Shown: positions 11,193 through 24,296, counted from the stretch's first letter. The stretch is 64,000 bases of DNA from Amphibalanus amphitrite (GCF_019059575.1 NW_024882308.1:1-64000), one strand, 5' to 3'. Notes: generated from the sequence alone by a model not told the origin. A program made the numbers and translations.

Positions 11193-11634
11193 TGGCGTTT
11201 TTGTCTCGATCAGCCCAGTAGGCAGTAGTTCCTGAATTATAGAATGGCTGCAATAGGTGAAAACGTAAAGTTGACCTTCCGAGGTCACCGAGGTCACCTG
11301 ATGTCACCATATTCAAAACGGCGTATAAAATCGTACCCCCTGATTTCAATGTCGTTTAGTTCATCCCGATCGGTCCAGTGGTTTCTGAGTTATAGCATGG
11401 CTGCAAGGGTGGCGGTCGAATAGTGTTGTCCAAAGTTCGGCCTTATTCACATCACTATTTTTTCCAGCACTACTTCAGCATGTTTCTTTTTCAGCGCGGC
11501 TGTGACGATTACAATTTTACGCACTCTCTTGCAATTTGCTACCTTTTCTCTTCTGTGTGCTCGCAACTTGAGGTGCTAGTTTCGGTTCCGGGGGAGATAA
11601 AATCCCTGTCATTAGTTCCTAAACGAAGGTGAAA
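11193..11634 (+). promoter_or_regulatory. Presumed 5' flank and 5' UTR of UQCR10
   Basis: This is the sequence between the tandem duplication and the UQCR10 start codon. The first half still resembles the duplicated repeat (TGACCTTCCGAGGTCACC). From about 11430 it looks unique. No clear TATA box or initiator could be identified, so the promoter is assigned by position only. Confidence 0.3.
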
Positions 11635-11775
11635 ATGACTCTCACTAGCACAGTGTACAACAGTCTTTTCCGGCGAACTTCCACATTCGCCCTGGGTGTT
11701 ATTGCAGCAGCGTTTTTCTTTGAAAGAGGGCTGGATTCTGCTGCAGACGTAATCTTCGAGAGGCATAACCAAGGG
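11635..11775 (+). CDS. UQCR10: UQCR10 exon 1: complex III subunit 9 (QCR9), N-terminal 47 codons
   Basis: UQCR10/QCR9 is a small single-span subunit of the mitochondrial cytochrome bc1 complex, in the inner membrane near cytochrome c1. The exon starts ATGACTCTCACTAGC (GAAAATGA context) and encodes a short N-terminus with SLFRRTSTFAL, then a hydrophobic span ending FFFERGLDSAADVIFERHN. The RRTSTFA...FFER pattern is the hallmark of the family. A GTG two codons upstream is in frame, but the ATG gives the usual length. The exon ends after a GGG codon with donor GTAAGC at 11776 (phase 0). Together with the exon at 31881 the protein is 64 residues, as expected for the family. Identification rests on remembered family motifs and no search was run. 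Confidence 0.93.
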
Positions 11776-12429
11776 GTAAGCATTCATAATTTATCAGGTC
11801 AAATATCAATATTTATCAATGTTTGATGGTCATTTTAAGTTCTAAAGGGAGGAGAAAGTGGCCAGTGTTACATGAGCAGAGTTAATTCATGCCTATGAAA
11901 GGTGGACTACAATGGTGAGAGAATAGGACAATTTGTCCCTGACACTTATTCACTTCATGTAACCCAGGCGAATGTGGGTCTCATGTAATAATGGGCGTGT
12001 TCCGAGGAGGAATCTATCCACAATGAAAATAATTTAATTATGATGCAGAGACAATGGTTAGATGGGGGCTCACATGTAGGTATAAATTGGATGAAGAAAC
12101 TTCAAATCGAGGAACTTGCGGTGATACCTACTTTGCCTCTGAAACAATATGCATGGAAACTAAATTTATATTTTAAACTGATAATTTGTGTCAAATTAGT
12201 GAAGCTATAAAATGGAAATAAAGCGGGCTGAACTGCGATGCTAAATATGAAAACTTTTTCACGATAGGGTGCACTGAACCTCAGAAATAGAATGGATGGC
12301 ACTTTTTTCTCAAATGAGCCTAGTGTATAGAAATGGCAAAAAGTCAATGTAAAAATAGCAACAAATTAAACACTACAAGAAAGGCATGGTATGATCTACT
12401 GCTTTAAAAATATGTGATACATACCTATC

Positions 12430-12830
12430 TATCCAGTCAAGTACCTCGGGAGTCGTAAAGCAGGCGTCATACTTCCGTGTAAACATATCTGGTGGTAGGT
12501 TGTAGGTTGGTAGGTTCTAGGTTGTAGGTTAGTAGGTTAGAAGGTAAGGTTAGGTTAGATCATGTTTTTATCCCCCTCGGACTTCATACAATGCTTGCCT
12601 GCAGCTGTTTACATGGAAAGTGCGGTGCCTGCTTTATGACTACCATTGAGTATTACTATACAGGATTTTTGGTAAATGTGTAGATAGTCAGAGGAACATC
12701 AACAAAATCTAACCTGATGTAACCTTACCTACTAAACTACTACCTACAAACTACAACTTACAACCTATATGCCTACAATTTACAAATTACCAACCACTCG
12801 GAAGTCAGACTTCATTTACACATACCTACC
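12430..12830. repeat. TAGGTTG-rich repeat, inverted halves
   Basis: A GGTTGTAGGTTGGTAGGTT run at about 12495-12560 is mirrored by ACCTTACCTACTAAACTACTACC at about 12722-12790. A related run lies at 16260-16370 inside the P element. It is degenerate and non-coding. Confidence 0.55.
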
Positions 12831-13215
12831 TACCGTAAAATGGGGTGTTAAAGGAACTATCCCACCTTCTAAAATGTTATTAAAACCAGTTAAATTGCGC
12901 CCGACTTTATAGATTGGATGACCAGGAACACGGTTCTGGCATTTATTTTTCATTAAACATCTTAGGCTTCCCATATTCCAAACACAAACTTTCAAATATG
13001 TGACGTCACAGCCCAAAATTACCTCCTTCCCATGGCCACATTACTGTCATAAAGCTGATTCTTTTTACTCTGTAGGCACCACAACAAAGTTCAGACCAAG
13101 TTTTAAGCGATTTTTCAACGAACAAACCCATTTAAATCAGAATGACTAAACGAGGTGACGTCACACTAACGGTCGCTCCATGTTGAAGATAGGGCCTTGC
13201 ACAAGGCCCATTTTC

Positions 13216-16200
13216 CATAGATATAAAGACTAGATAGGGCACCTCCATGTCGGGAGCGACTCGCGAATACGTAGTAGCGGCCGCCATGTTGGTGAGGGCG
13301 AGAATCTGCGGCGCTGTGTAAACACTATGGGAGGAGGGGGGTGTTTGGGACAGATTTTGTGGTATTTTTCGACCGAAAAGTGTTAATCTTTTTTACCTAT
13401 GGCATTCTTTGGAATGAGTAGATTGTGAAACAAGGGCAGAAACATGTGTATTTATAGTAATGTAATTACATCAGCCCTAGACATATAGCCCTGAAGACGC
13501 TGATAAAGGATATGCGGCACCGAAGGTAGATGCAATTGGCATGCTAATTTAAGATAAAATTCGTTTCCCATTATGGCTACCATACTTTATATCTATGTAT
13601 GCAGTATGCAATGGACAATGATCGACAATAAGTGCAATTTTAGCCCTCACCCGTTCGTAGTTTGTCAGCGTCTTACGAGTAGGGGAAGCCAGGGTGAACG
13701 GAGTGAACTCCAGCCGTTCGCCCCTCGACGGAGCAAGAACGGAAAAAAATAGGTATGCCGTCCGCGATGTGAGTAAACCAGTGATACCAAATTTCAGGGT
13801 ACTAGGTCAACGGGTGAACTCAGAGGTCAGGTCAAACACTGGAAATCGAACCAGTAAAGTCACTGGAGTTTGAGATCTTTCGCTATAAAATCGACCAAAA
13901 CGCGTGAACTGTCGGCGAAATGGGTTACATCATTCCCAATCAACCTCATCTCGAAATCTAGCGAACCGGGTCACATAAGGTCATACAAGGTCAGCGACCT
14001 TAGATGACCTCGGATGGCCTTGACACATGGCGGGTCATGTGAAGTGTATTTATGGGCGCCGATCTCGAATCCCGTGTCAATCTTACTTTAAAAAATGATT
14101 TGCGGGCACAAATCCGCAAACATAATTAAGGATTACGAATAAAATGAGCAAGATGCTCCGAAAACTGCCCATATGAAGCGCAGCCTTGACCTCGAGGCAA
14201 ATGCACGTTATCTAGACATCAACACTAAAAAAACGCATGTAAAATGCATAAACATGCACTAGAAGGCAAGGAAATTCACCCGGATGCGGCAAATCGCAAA
14301 ATCCGCTTATTTTAGCCGAACAATAACATGACCTGACCCGAGCTCCGATGACCCATTCCTCACTTTGAATCAATCCGCGCCCCCTACAGGCACCGACATC
14401 GCCCTTGCAGACAGCACCGACGATAGTCGCACAGGCACGTGGCGAGCTAGTGTAACTGTAGCCGCGCCTTCAGCCACGAACACCAGTTTGTGCCGGATCA
14501 GCCAGCCACGGAGCAGAGACGGCCGGCAACGAATCGGCAATTAAGTGCTACATATCGACACGGTCACAAGAGGCGAGGCATTAACCCAGCGCCCACTGCA
14601 TTGGTCGCCAGTGGACCCACTCAGTCACTAAGCAATCATCGACAAAATACGTCTTTCATCGGCCAGACATTGATCTGTTCATTAATATGAAGTGTCCATC
14701 CAAATCCACGCTATCCGCCACACAGCAGCTATCGACGGTAGATACCTACTCCAGCGGCAGCTGGCCGCCACTCACTGACACCGGCTAGAGACAGCTGACC
14801 GCTGAAATCACCAACACTTCGGCAGGGTATGAGCGGGTCTCAGTCAGATCCCAGGCATGTAACCCGTCCCCACCTTAGCTCATCTGGCAGAGATGATGAA
14901 GAGGTGGTAAAGATGTGTCATGTCGTCCGGCTGGATGTCGCTCACCAGGGCCTCCTGACAGGTGCTACAGCTGACAGAGTCGAGCGCCTTCTTCACCACG
15001 AACCCTGCGATGTAGGTGACGATGTTGCCCACCAGACGACAGCCCAGGCTGGAAGTCGTGCTCCGTGATGATGTGGAGTGCCGTGGCACCGTTGTCTGAG
15101 GTGGTGGAGGTCGAGGTAGTAAGGCTGGCTCCCCGTCCGCTGGTCGTGTGACCGACTGCCAGGATGCTGGTCGGGTCGAGGGCTGCCACTTTCCCTGTGC
15201 TGCCGGGCCGGACGCCGCAGCGGTGGAGCAGGTGCCGGAATATCCCGCAGAACTGTGCGGCACTGGGGTTGTTCCAGCCACCTGGAAGGTTCGATTAGTA
15301 TCAATAAAATATGGCTAATAGTGTTTAGTGTTAACATACGCCAGGCACAATTGTGTTGTATTTGTTGTTAACACATTGTTGACACACACGCACACGCACA
15401 CCCCCCCCCACACACACACATGTTGGCAATGGTAAAGCAGTCTCCGGGCATTTGGTAATAATTTTTTGCACTTATTCTGGTTTTAGTGACTGATGGGCCT
15501 TTACCCACGCATGACTGGAGGGTGGGGCTCTACAGAGCCCCTCTCCTGTTTTCTGCAATAAAATATTTACATTTATATATTGAAAAAAAAATTAAAATAT
15601 ATATTTGTTGCAATATTTCTAAACCACTAGACGTGTCAATACGAAACTTGCAGTACCTCCGGCTGCATCAATCTGAAACATTTTATAGAAATAAAAATTG
15701 TGTAGCTACCATAGGTCGGCCGTAAATGACGTCAGAGTGATCAGTGAAGTCATATTCTGCCAATTTTGATGCAAGAAATTGAACTACAGCAATCGCTCTC
15801 GGTGACAGATAACCTGTAACAATATAAAAAATCAAGAGTCTGTAGCTTTTACTTGCCAATGCAGGGTGATCTCTTGACTCTTGAGCCTCATCCCTGGTTT
15901 GTCAGCAATCAAATCCTGCACATCTATTTGGCATCTTGATTCTTGAGAGACTGAGAGGCAAATTTCAATTTCAAAAGATACTAGTCTTTAAAGCTGAAAC
16001 ATATTAACAGTTAGTCAGATCAAAACAAGGCCTGTAGCATACAAGTGTAGGATACTGGATTTGCACACAGTACACACTACAAAATACACATAGCAAACAG
16101 TGAGATTACAGTCATGGAAAAGCATCAGGTTTTTAAAATAATAGTTTACACAGACTTAAATACAAGAATTTAAATGAGCTTCAAATAAAATGAGAAGTGG

Positions 16201-17378
16201 AGTGAAGTACCTAACAAATAAGGGTATCCATAAATCTGGTGCCACCGTCGGCACATATAAGGTTGGTAGGTTGTAGGTGGGTAGGTTGTAGGTATGGAGG
16301 TTGTATGTAGGTTGAGGTTTGTAGGTTGTAGGTTAGTTAGGTTAGTAGGTAAGGTTAGGTCAAGTAAGATTATGATTTTTATCTTCCTTGGACTTCATAT
16401 TTACTTGTTAGCACTTAGCATTGATGGTAACGCCAGATTTACTAATACCCTATTTACTGATACTGATAACAGGTGAGCCAAAAGAGCATGAAGTGTAGTT
16501 TAAGCTTTACAATGTGAAACTAATTAGGTAATGACAATCTGAGTTTAGGTGCTCCAACTAACGCACATTTTTACGTCACCCCTGTGTTGTTCATTATTGG
16601 GATCAAATGTGCGACACGGTTCACTGGTGCAGATATCACGACGTCTGGCATTTTCACTATCTATCAGCTCTGGTTGAGGGTGAGCGTGGTATGCCACTGC
16701 ACTCTGAACCCAGAGCGGATAAGAGCCCCCGAGGCATCTGGCATAGTGCATGGATTTTTCGTTTGGCACTGAACTACTATTTAATACTAACTGATGACAT
16801 TAAGTAAAGTACTTATTTAAAACCTATAATCATAAAACCTTCTTACTTCATAAATATTGTCCATTGAAGGCAACAGTAGAAAGTGAACAGGCAAAGCAAG
16901 TGTAGGTAATGAGTCTGCTTTCCGCTGCCAATGTTCTGGTACCTATCTAGGTAAGCTTTCTGTCAAAAATCATATGACTGATGCTCTATCCATGCAAGAA
17001 TAATTAAAGGATTGTGGTGTGCACAAAAAAACATGGGAACTGAATTAAATCTAAAACAGGCATGCCAAGCAAATCTACCTTTGGTGCCGCCTATTCTTCA
17101 TCAGCGTCAACAGTGCAACATGTCTAAGGCTAACGTAGCCAAATTACAATAGATAAGCATATTTCAGCACTTGTTCCACAATCTACACATTCCAAAGAAT
17201 GCCGTGAGCAAAAAAGATTAGCACTTTTCGGTCGAAAAATACCACAAAATCAGTCTCAAATACCCCCCTCCTCCCGTAGTGTTTACACAGCGCCGCAGAT
17301 TCCCGCCCTCACAAACATGGCGGCCAGTCGCACGCACTAAAACACTGCCAATGTCCCATCTAGTCTTTTATATCTATG
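13216..17378. mobile_element. P-superfamily DNA transposon remnant, 4163 bp
   Basis: The 8-bp target duplication CCATTTTC lies at 13208-13215 and 17379-17386. Inverted ends begin CATAGATATAAA and extend about 210-220 bp (13216-13434 and 17170-17378), including CGACCGAAAAGTG. P-superfamily elements are known for 8-bp duplications and CA-starting ends, and the interior encodes a P/THAP9-like C-terminus (14895-15282). It is inserted in a TTAA MITE, whose intact relatives show the undisrupted site. The interior also holds a CA/C-rich tract at about 15378-15421. Confidence 0.85.
14895..15282 (-). pseudogene. P-element/THAP9-like transposase, C-terminal remnant, frameshifted
   Basis: Read on the - strand from 15282, one frame gives GGWNNPSAAQFCGIFRHLL, like the GG.N.P....F stretch of P-type transposases. 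Near 15050 the homology moves to another frame with LVGNIVTYIAGFVVKK and then C..C, the characteristic YIAGFV.KK...C..C segment near the transposase C-terminus. The frame change means it cannot be translated as one protein. A TTCCAG acceptor-like site lies at its 5' edge. The THAP zinc finger and catalytic core were not found, so the copy is inactive. Confidence 0.75.
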
Positions 17379-17477
17379 CCATTTTCAAATGAAGGGAACG
17401 AATTTCTTCAACACCAAGAGGCCGCGGGGGTTGCAACCTAGATAGATAGTGGTTTCTGAACCTCGCCGCAAACTTGG

Positions 17478-18325
17478 CTACCTCAACTCAAACCCCATGG
17501 CGCGCCAAATTTTGGGTACCCCTGTAGAGAATTGATTGAAGTTTATTGTGACAAAGTTTCAAAATAATTGGTCGAAATTTTTTTGAGATATCGAGGTTTT
17601 AGTGACGTCATGATTTCTGAGTTTTCGACCAAAAACGGCATATGTTCAAAAAATCATAAAATCACAGAATAGACAAAAAAAAAACATGCCGTAAACGCCA
17701 TTAGACTGCCAATACCATGATCAATCAAATGGCTATCTTCGATTATTGATTATCGTTCCGCATTTCCCAAAATCTTGAACTGAATCTTGGCAATTTTTCG
17801 TGACCATGATACATGAATTTCTTAAATTAAACTTTTTGAGCCAAACACGTACACATATGATAAAATGAATGTCACCATCGTGTTCTACGCCCCAAATAAC
17901 CTATAAAACATGTGTCACAGGCTTCGAATATCAGTTTTGATCTTCGGGGATATGTGCCTATCCGGTTGACCTGACCTTGACCCTGACCTATGCTTGACTG
18001 ACCCCTATATGGAGCTGACACTCTTGTAGGCCTTGATGGATTGTGGACCGTTTTGACAGTTTATGGCGAGAGGCACCCATTGCGAAGTCCTGAAGTCCAT
18101 GCTACTGAAAGCCCGATTTTAGGTGTTTGACCTGACCTTGACCCGACCTGTGACCTTAAAATTCAACTTTTAAGTACTCATCTGAAGCGTCTCGTCGCGC
18201 TCTTTCGTTTGCCGCATCGTGCGTTTCGCTGCGCCTATTGGTTCTCGAGTTATCGGCTGGGGGCGTTTAACGCCCCCCGCCCCCCAGCAAACGGTGGGTG
18301 GCGAAATATCCCAGCAACTGCCGGG
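17478..18325. mobile_element. Truncated TTAA element (47134-type)
   Basis: The right end CCCAGCAACTGCCGGG is followed by TTAA (18326-18329). It is the inverse of the start at 47134 (CCCGGCAGTCGCTGGGG). The subterminal GGGGGCGTTTAACGCCCCC matches the family signature. The left end is missing and the body joins the MITE directly at a GGCGCGCC. Confidence 0.65.
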
Positions 18326-18406
18326 TTAAGGGACAGTGGGGTGCACAGGGACAGTTGCGATGGAAAACTTTGAGTCATATTAAGTTCCTAATTTGAGAAA
18401 GTTAAA

Positions 18407-18468
18407 GGGACTATCCCACCTTCTAAAATGTTGTTAAAACCAGTTAAATTGTGACCGACCTTGCGCAA
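18407..18468. mobile_element. Fragment of the AGGGACTATCCCACC MITE
   Basis: AGGGACTATCCCACCTTC and the following 45 bases match the start of 22367-22863. The match then stops at GACCGACCTTGCGC. Confidence 0.75.
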
Positions 18469-18612
18469 GGTGTCCGTAGGTTACTTAACCACTGACTGCA
18501 TGCGTGAAAGCAAGCAACAACTTGCCAGAATGTTTGTTGAGCAGCAGCGGTCGCCACATGGTTGATACCGTTAGGTACGGGTGGAGCGGCGCGTCATATT
18601 TCGCATCAGACC

Positions 18613-18688
18613 CGGAGTCGGAGTCGGAGTCGGAGTCGGAGCTGACCAGGAGCTCGGAGTCGGAGTCGGAGTCGGAGTCGGAGTCGGA
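18613..18688. repeat. (GGAGTC)n microsatellite
   Basis: Two runs of the hexamer separated by GCTGACCAGGAGCTC. Related GGCTCC-type tracts occur at 42807-42855, 52018-52130 and 52928-53035, each near a GATGCGGAG-like sequence. This suggests a dispersed element that carries the hexamer. The Ser-Asp and Glu-Ser frames are repeat translations. Confidence 0.85.
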
Positions 18689-18914
18689 AATCGCTACCAC
18701 GACTCCGCATCCCTGCTAAGCAGGCCCTTCTTATGCAAGCGCCTTTGCCACCAAAGACAATGCTATTCCTGAAATATCACCTCTAAAATACAGGAGAAGG
18801 AATCGAACTGTAGGTATAGTTACAACCAGGAGGCCCCGTATAAGTGCATGTCAGTCAAAGGAGGTTAACTGAGACCTAGGTGATAGTTGCCTTTTGCACC
18901 CTGGGCTCAAAATT

Positions 18915-19430
<516 letters not shown>

Positions 19431-19942
19431 AAAGTTAAATCTAGGTAATTGACCTGGGTTGACCTCGTTAAGGTCAAGACACAGTTTTGAAGGCGTTTAG
19501 GCGAAAATTGAACCACATATTCGGATTCAGGATTTCAAGAAACCCCACTAAACACAGCTTATATCGCGGAGGTCAGCGTGTGAACATGTGAGGTCATTGA
19601 CCTTGGATGACCTTAGAAAAGTCAATATACAATGTAAAGATTCATGTCCAGTCATATTCTGACATCAATCACACGGAATAGTCTCGTTCTTGTCGATGAA
19701 GTCAAGTCCAGTTACGGCAGGGCGCGTCGAACTCTACTATGGACGTCAAACCCCTTGAGACCCCACTTTTTTGCGAAAATTTTTTAATGCGTTAACTCTC
19801 GTTGACGATATTCTGGCAATGTGTGTTTCAGAACCTGCCGAAACTTTTATTACTAAGGTATTTTGACGCCAAACAATTATGAAAGGTACTTCTCATTCAC
19901 TCAATCTCATTCACTCAAAGGTACTTCTCATTCATTCAAGTT

Positions 19943-20408
19943 GTGGAGGACAAACTTTCGACAGCTGGCGATACCTTTCAACCTTTTACTGTCAGGGAAG
20001 TTATTGACTCTATCGGAGAACTGTCATCAGGTCGTTCAAGCGGGAATGATTTTCTTTATGCAGAACATTTTGAATTTGGCGGCAATGCAGTCGCGACACA
20101 TTTGTCATTATGCTTTACTATGATCGCCAAGCATATGCATTTGGCAGATAAGCTTACAAATGTTGTTCTTACGCCAATTGTGAAGGACAAGACTTCGAGC
20201 TTGTCCGCAAAGGATAACTACCGCCCAATAGCAGTTGCAAGCGCGAGCTCGAAAGTTTTAGAAAGGGTCGTTTTGAGCAGATGTCCCTCATATCTTAGCA
20301 CAGGATGCCATCAATTTGGTTTTAAAGAAAAACACTCTACAGACATGGCTATATATGCACTAAAAGATCTCTCTGATTATTTCCTACGAAATGATAGCCC
20401 TGTATCAG
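19943..20408 (+). pseudogene. Non-LTR (LINE) reverse transcriptase, 5' fragment
   Basis: An open frame carries the N-terminal part of a LINE reverse transcriptase. YRPIAVASASSKVLERVV is the early RT motif, followed by FGFKEKHSTDMAIYALKDL. The frame is cut at 20408 by a hAT-like element with the 8-bp duplication CCCTGTAT, and homology resumes at 24297. No endonuclease was seen upstream. It is a dead copy in the UQCR10 intron. Confidence 0.88.
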
Positions 20409-20484
20409 TGGCGCAGCCAGGGGGGGTCAGAGGGTCAGCTGACCCCCCCCCGAAATTTCTGTCAGGGGCCCGCTCTGGGATAGC

Positions 20485-20561
<77 letters not shown>

Positions 20562-20594
20562 AGGGAGGGAGGGAGGGAGGGAGGGAGGAGAGAG
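20485..20594. repeat. (GA)n followed by (GGGA)n microsatellite
   Basis: About 70 bp of GA dinucleotide grade into about 40 bp of GGGA, just inside the hAT-like left end. Confidence 0.95.
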
Positions 20595-20674
20595 GTCCTA
20601 ATCTAATCGGACGAGCCCGCTTCGAGAAATGCCTACTGGGACACCACGGGTGATGGTCCATGGGCCCCAGGTGC

Positions 20675-21945
20675 AAGGGGCCCGGGCTCCGGGTAGATGG
20701 GGCCCGGACCCCGGGTAGATGGGGCCCGGGCCCCCGGGCAGATGGGGCCCGGGCCCCCGGGCAGATGGGGCCCGGCCCCCGGGTGGATTGAGCCCGGGCC
20801 CCCGGTGGATGGGCCAGGGCCCGGGCCCCGGGTGGATGGAGCCCGACTCCCCGGGAGAACAGGGCCCGGGCCCCGGTTGGACGGAGCCCGGGCCCCCGAG
20901 TGGATTGAGCCCGGCCCCCGGTGGATGGGCCCGGGCCCCGAGTGGATGGGCCCGGGCCCCGGGTGGATGGAGCCCCGGGGCCCGGGCCCCCGTCCACCTG
21001 AGGGCCCGGGTCCCGTTCTCCCAGGGGTCCGGGCCCCGTTCTCCCGGGGCTCCGTCCACCCGGGGCCCGGGTCCAATCCACCCGGGGGCCCTCAGGTGGA
21101 CGGGGGCCCGGGCCCCGGGTGGATGGGGCCCGGCCCCCGGTGGATGGGCCCGGGCCCCGAGTGGATGGGCCCGGGCCCCGGGTGGATGGAGCCCCGGGGC
21201 CCGGGCCCCCGTCCACCTGAGGGCCCGGGTCCCGTTCTCCCAGGGGTCCGGGTCCCGTTCTCCCGGGGCTCCGTCCACCCGGGGCCCGGGTCCAATCCAC
21301 CCGGGGGCCCTCAGGTGGACGGGGGCCCGGGCCCCAGGTGGATGGGGCCCGGGCCCTGGGTGGATGGGGCCCGGGCCCTGGGTGGATGGGGCCCGGGCCC
21401 CCGGATGGATGGAGCCCGGGCCCCCGTGGATGGGCCCGGGCCCCCGGGGGAACGGGCCCAAGCCCCGGGTGGATGGAGCCCGGCCCCCGGGAGAACGGGG
21501 CCCGGGCCCCCGGGCAGATGGGGCCCGAGCCCCCGGGTAGATGGGGCCCGGGCCCCCGGGTGGATGGAGCCCGGGCCCCCGGGGGAACGGGCCCAAGCCC
21601 CGGGTGGATGGAGCCCGGCCCCCCGGGAGAACGGGGTCCGGGCCTTCGGGAGAACGGGGCCCGGGCCCCGGGTAGACGGAGCCCGGGCCCCCGGGTGGAT
21701 TGAGCCCGGGCCCCGGTGGGTGGGCCCGGGCCCGGGAGAACGGGCCCGGGCCCCGGGTGGATGGAGCCCCGGGCCCCCGGGTGGATTGGACCCGGGCCCC
21801 GGGAGAACGGGGCCCGGGCGCCTGGTGGATGGGCCCCGGAGCCCCGGTGTGGACGGAGCCCGGGCCCCGGGAGAATGGGGCCCGGAACCCTGGGAGAACG
21901 GAACCCGTGTGGATGGGGCCCAGGCCCCCGGGTGGATTGGGCCGC
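20675..21945. repeat. Extremely GC-rich satellite/minisatellite, 1.3 kb
   Basis: Units built from GGGCCCGGGCCCC and CGGGTGGATGGA recur at roughly 20-25 bp. A higher-order duplication of about 219 bp (20911 onward against 21130 onward) includes inverted stretches with TCCACCC. Stop codons are rare in most frames, giving long Pro-Gly-Ala-Arg translations on both strands, so none should be read as a gene. Confidence 0.9.
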
Positions 21946-22366
21946 TAGCGTGACCCGCTTGCTCCGCAACGCGGATAAGGGGTATTTTTTATCGGTAGGC
22001 GTTTGGTTGGTCTTGTCTCCGTGAGCTATGTATCCATTTCGGTCGATTGCTTTTTGACGGCTAAACATTTTGGTTTGGGAAAAATATCCATCGCATCAAG
22101 GTGCCCGTGTCAGATAAGCGTGCGTTCTACTATAGAACATGTCAAGTGTATTTTATAACATAGGTTGACGTAGGTTATTGAAAAATGAAAGCTTGCGATG
22201 AATTGCCATGTAGAGGTTTGAAACATTTATCTTTTTAAGAATGCTGTTGCTCGTCTTGCAAAAGCGATGATTAGATCTTGGACAAAATTCAGGTAATGCT
22301 CTTTCCAACGATGCCATTTTCAATTGTCAAACGTATCAGGTTATGCAGCAAAACCCATGCAATTAA

Positions 22367-22863
22367 AGGGACTATCCCACCTTCTAAAATGTTGTTAAAA
22401 CCAGTTAGATTGTGCCCGATTTTATAGATTGGATGACTAGGAACACGGTTCTGGCATTTATTTTTCATTAAACATCTTAGGCTTCCCATATTCCAAACAC
22501 AAACTTTCAAATATGTGACGTCACAGCCCAAAATTACCTCCTTCCCCAGGCCACATTACTGTCATAAAGCTGATTCTTTTTACTCTGTAGGCACCACAAC
22601 AAAGTTCAGACCAAGTTTTAAGCGATTTTTCAACGAACAAACCCATTTAAATCAGAATGACTAAACGAGGTGACGTCACACTAACGGTCGCTCCATGTTG
22701 AAGATAGGGCCTTGCACAAGGCCCATTTTCTAATGAAGGGAACGAATTTCTTCAACACCAAGAGGCCGCGGGGGTTGCAACCTAGATAGATAGTGGTTTC
22801 TGAACCTCGCCGCAAACTTGGCTATCTCAACTCAAACCCCATGTTAAAGGTGGGATAGTCCCT
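22367..22863. mobile_element. TTAA MITE, AGGGACTATCCCACC family, intact
   Basis: TTAA at 22363-22366 and 22864-22867 flanks AGGGACTATCCCACCTT and the inverse AAGGTGGGATAGTCCCT. It is 497 bp and nearly identical to 44123-44615 and 57146-57642, which suggests recent spread. The short - strand frame present in each copy is part of the repeat. Confidence 0.92.
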
Positions 22864-24296
22864 TTAAGCAAGTGGCACATCATGGACAAATACTTTGTTC
22901 TCCAGCCTTTGTCCACCTTGTTTTTGATCAATTAACTTTTCACATTTTTCATGAGAGGCGGTACATTTCTCTTGCCTATAGGTGCTGTTTGAGTTCGCCC
23001 CGTCTGACAGTCACCCGAAAATGGTATAAGGTCCAAAATCCGTCTGAAACGTCAATTTTTAAGCAAAAGTGCCTCACAGGTGCACGTGGCGCGTGCCATT
23101 CCCTGCATCGCACATCATTCGATAGCCCGTTCGATTCACTACACGATACTGTGTTCCCCGTGCCGATCGGATCCACGGTTACCGAGATATTGCACGGGGA
23201 CCGGACCCGTGTCGGGCAAATTTAACCATTTTCGCCCGATTTTGCAAGCCGACTTATACACGTAAAGCATATGACACGAATTTGCACTTTTTGGGCACGC
23301 GCCATGTGCTCACTATCGTCCCGATCGAACTGAGACCCCTAGAAGGCACGTTGTCAATCCTTGTTCTATAAGTTGCGCAAATTTCAGCGCGCTAGGTGCA
23401 ACAGTCTGCAGGCCTGCACCCCGCGCTAAGTAACACCATGGAGTATCACCATGCCGGAACCTCGGTAACAGACAGAATCTACATCACCACATTACCACAC
23501 CACAACAAACCCGGCCAAAGGCAATAAATGTCCCATATGAGCGCGTTAAAATTTCTTGTGAGCTAATTCACGTAATGAAGAAGAATAATGACACAATCTA
23601 GGTACTACAGCAGCCAATAGATAACTTTAGGACAGGCACATGGGACTACAAAGTATGTACAGCCCACCGCTAAAGTAATGTAGGGTTTTACCAATCTCAA
23701 CGGTTGGCTTTGACTGGCGATTGTTTAATGCGGAGTGATCGAAAAGAAGATGTCAATAGCTAAAGTTGCAGCTGCAAGGGTGACGATACATATAAGCTAC
23801 ATTCAAAGTTGCATTGTAGCCTGGCTAATCGTTCCTAAGCTTCAGAAGCAGAACATACCCATGACTGAAACCCCACATTACTTCTGCTGTGGACTGTACA
23901 TATATCATATCTTGTCCGACAGAAGCAGGTAACAGCTCCGTTTGCATATATGCTATTTATTGCTATGCATATTGCGGAAGGCGTACATTTCGGCCTCGAA
24001 AGATACGAATTCATACTTCATAGTAACAGTACCTACCAATATTTCTGTCGTGGTCAATTTGCGTGGAAATTAACCCATTGATGACACACCGGGTGATTAC
24101 CGTGCTTTTGTTCTATCAAAACTTTCCGATTCAAACTCGCTCAAGGGTTATCGTGCAGATAAAGGGGGCCCGCCCAGCAGAATGTGTATAAAATATGGAG
24201 AGATTCTGAAAAATGGGTGGGGGGCCCGCACACTAGGGGGCCCGCTTTGGAGGCGATGACCCCCCCCCCCTCGAAATGAAATCCTGGCTGCGCCAC

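Larger units (their letters stand above)
12852..17470. mobile_element. TTAA MITE (AGGGACTATCCCACC family), split by a P element
   Basis: TTAA at 12848-12851 precedes AGGAACTATCCCACCTT. The first 360 bp match the intact copies at 22367, 44123 and 57146. The copy is interrupted at 13216 and resumes at 17379, running to CTCAAACCCCATG near 17475, where its end is lost against another element. Confidence 0.8.
20409..24296. mobile_element. Non-autonomous hAT-like element carrying a GC satellite, 3.9 kb
   Basis: Inverted ends CAGTGGCGCAGCCAGG and CCTGGCTGCGCCACTG are flanked by the 8-bp direct repeat CCCTGTAT (20401-20408 and 24297-24304). Both features are typical of hAT elements. The inside holds GA/GGGA repeats, the satellite at 20675-21945 and a TTAA MITE at 22367. 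No hAT transposase was seen, so movement would need one in trans. Confidence 0.88.

Noticed and set aside
20377..22068. A 563-residue open frame on the - strand and 418- and 273-residue frames on the + strand
   Set aside because: They are Pro-Gly-Ala-Arg translations of the GC satellite; several frames are open at once and no domain is visible.
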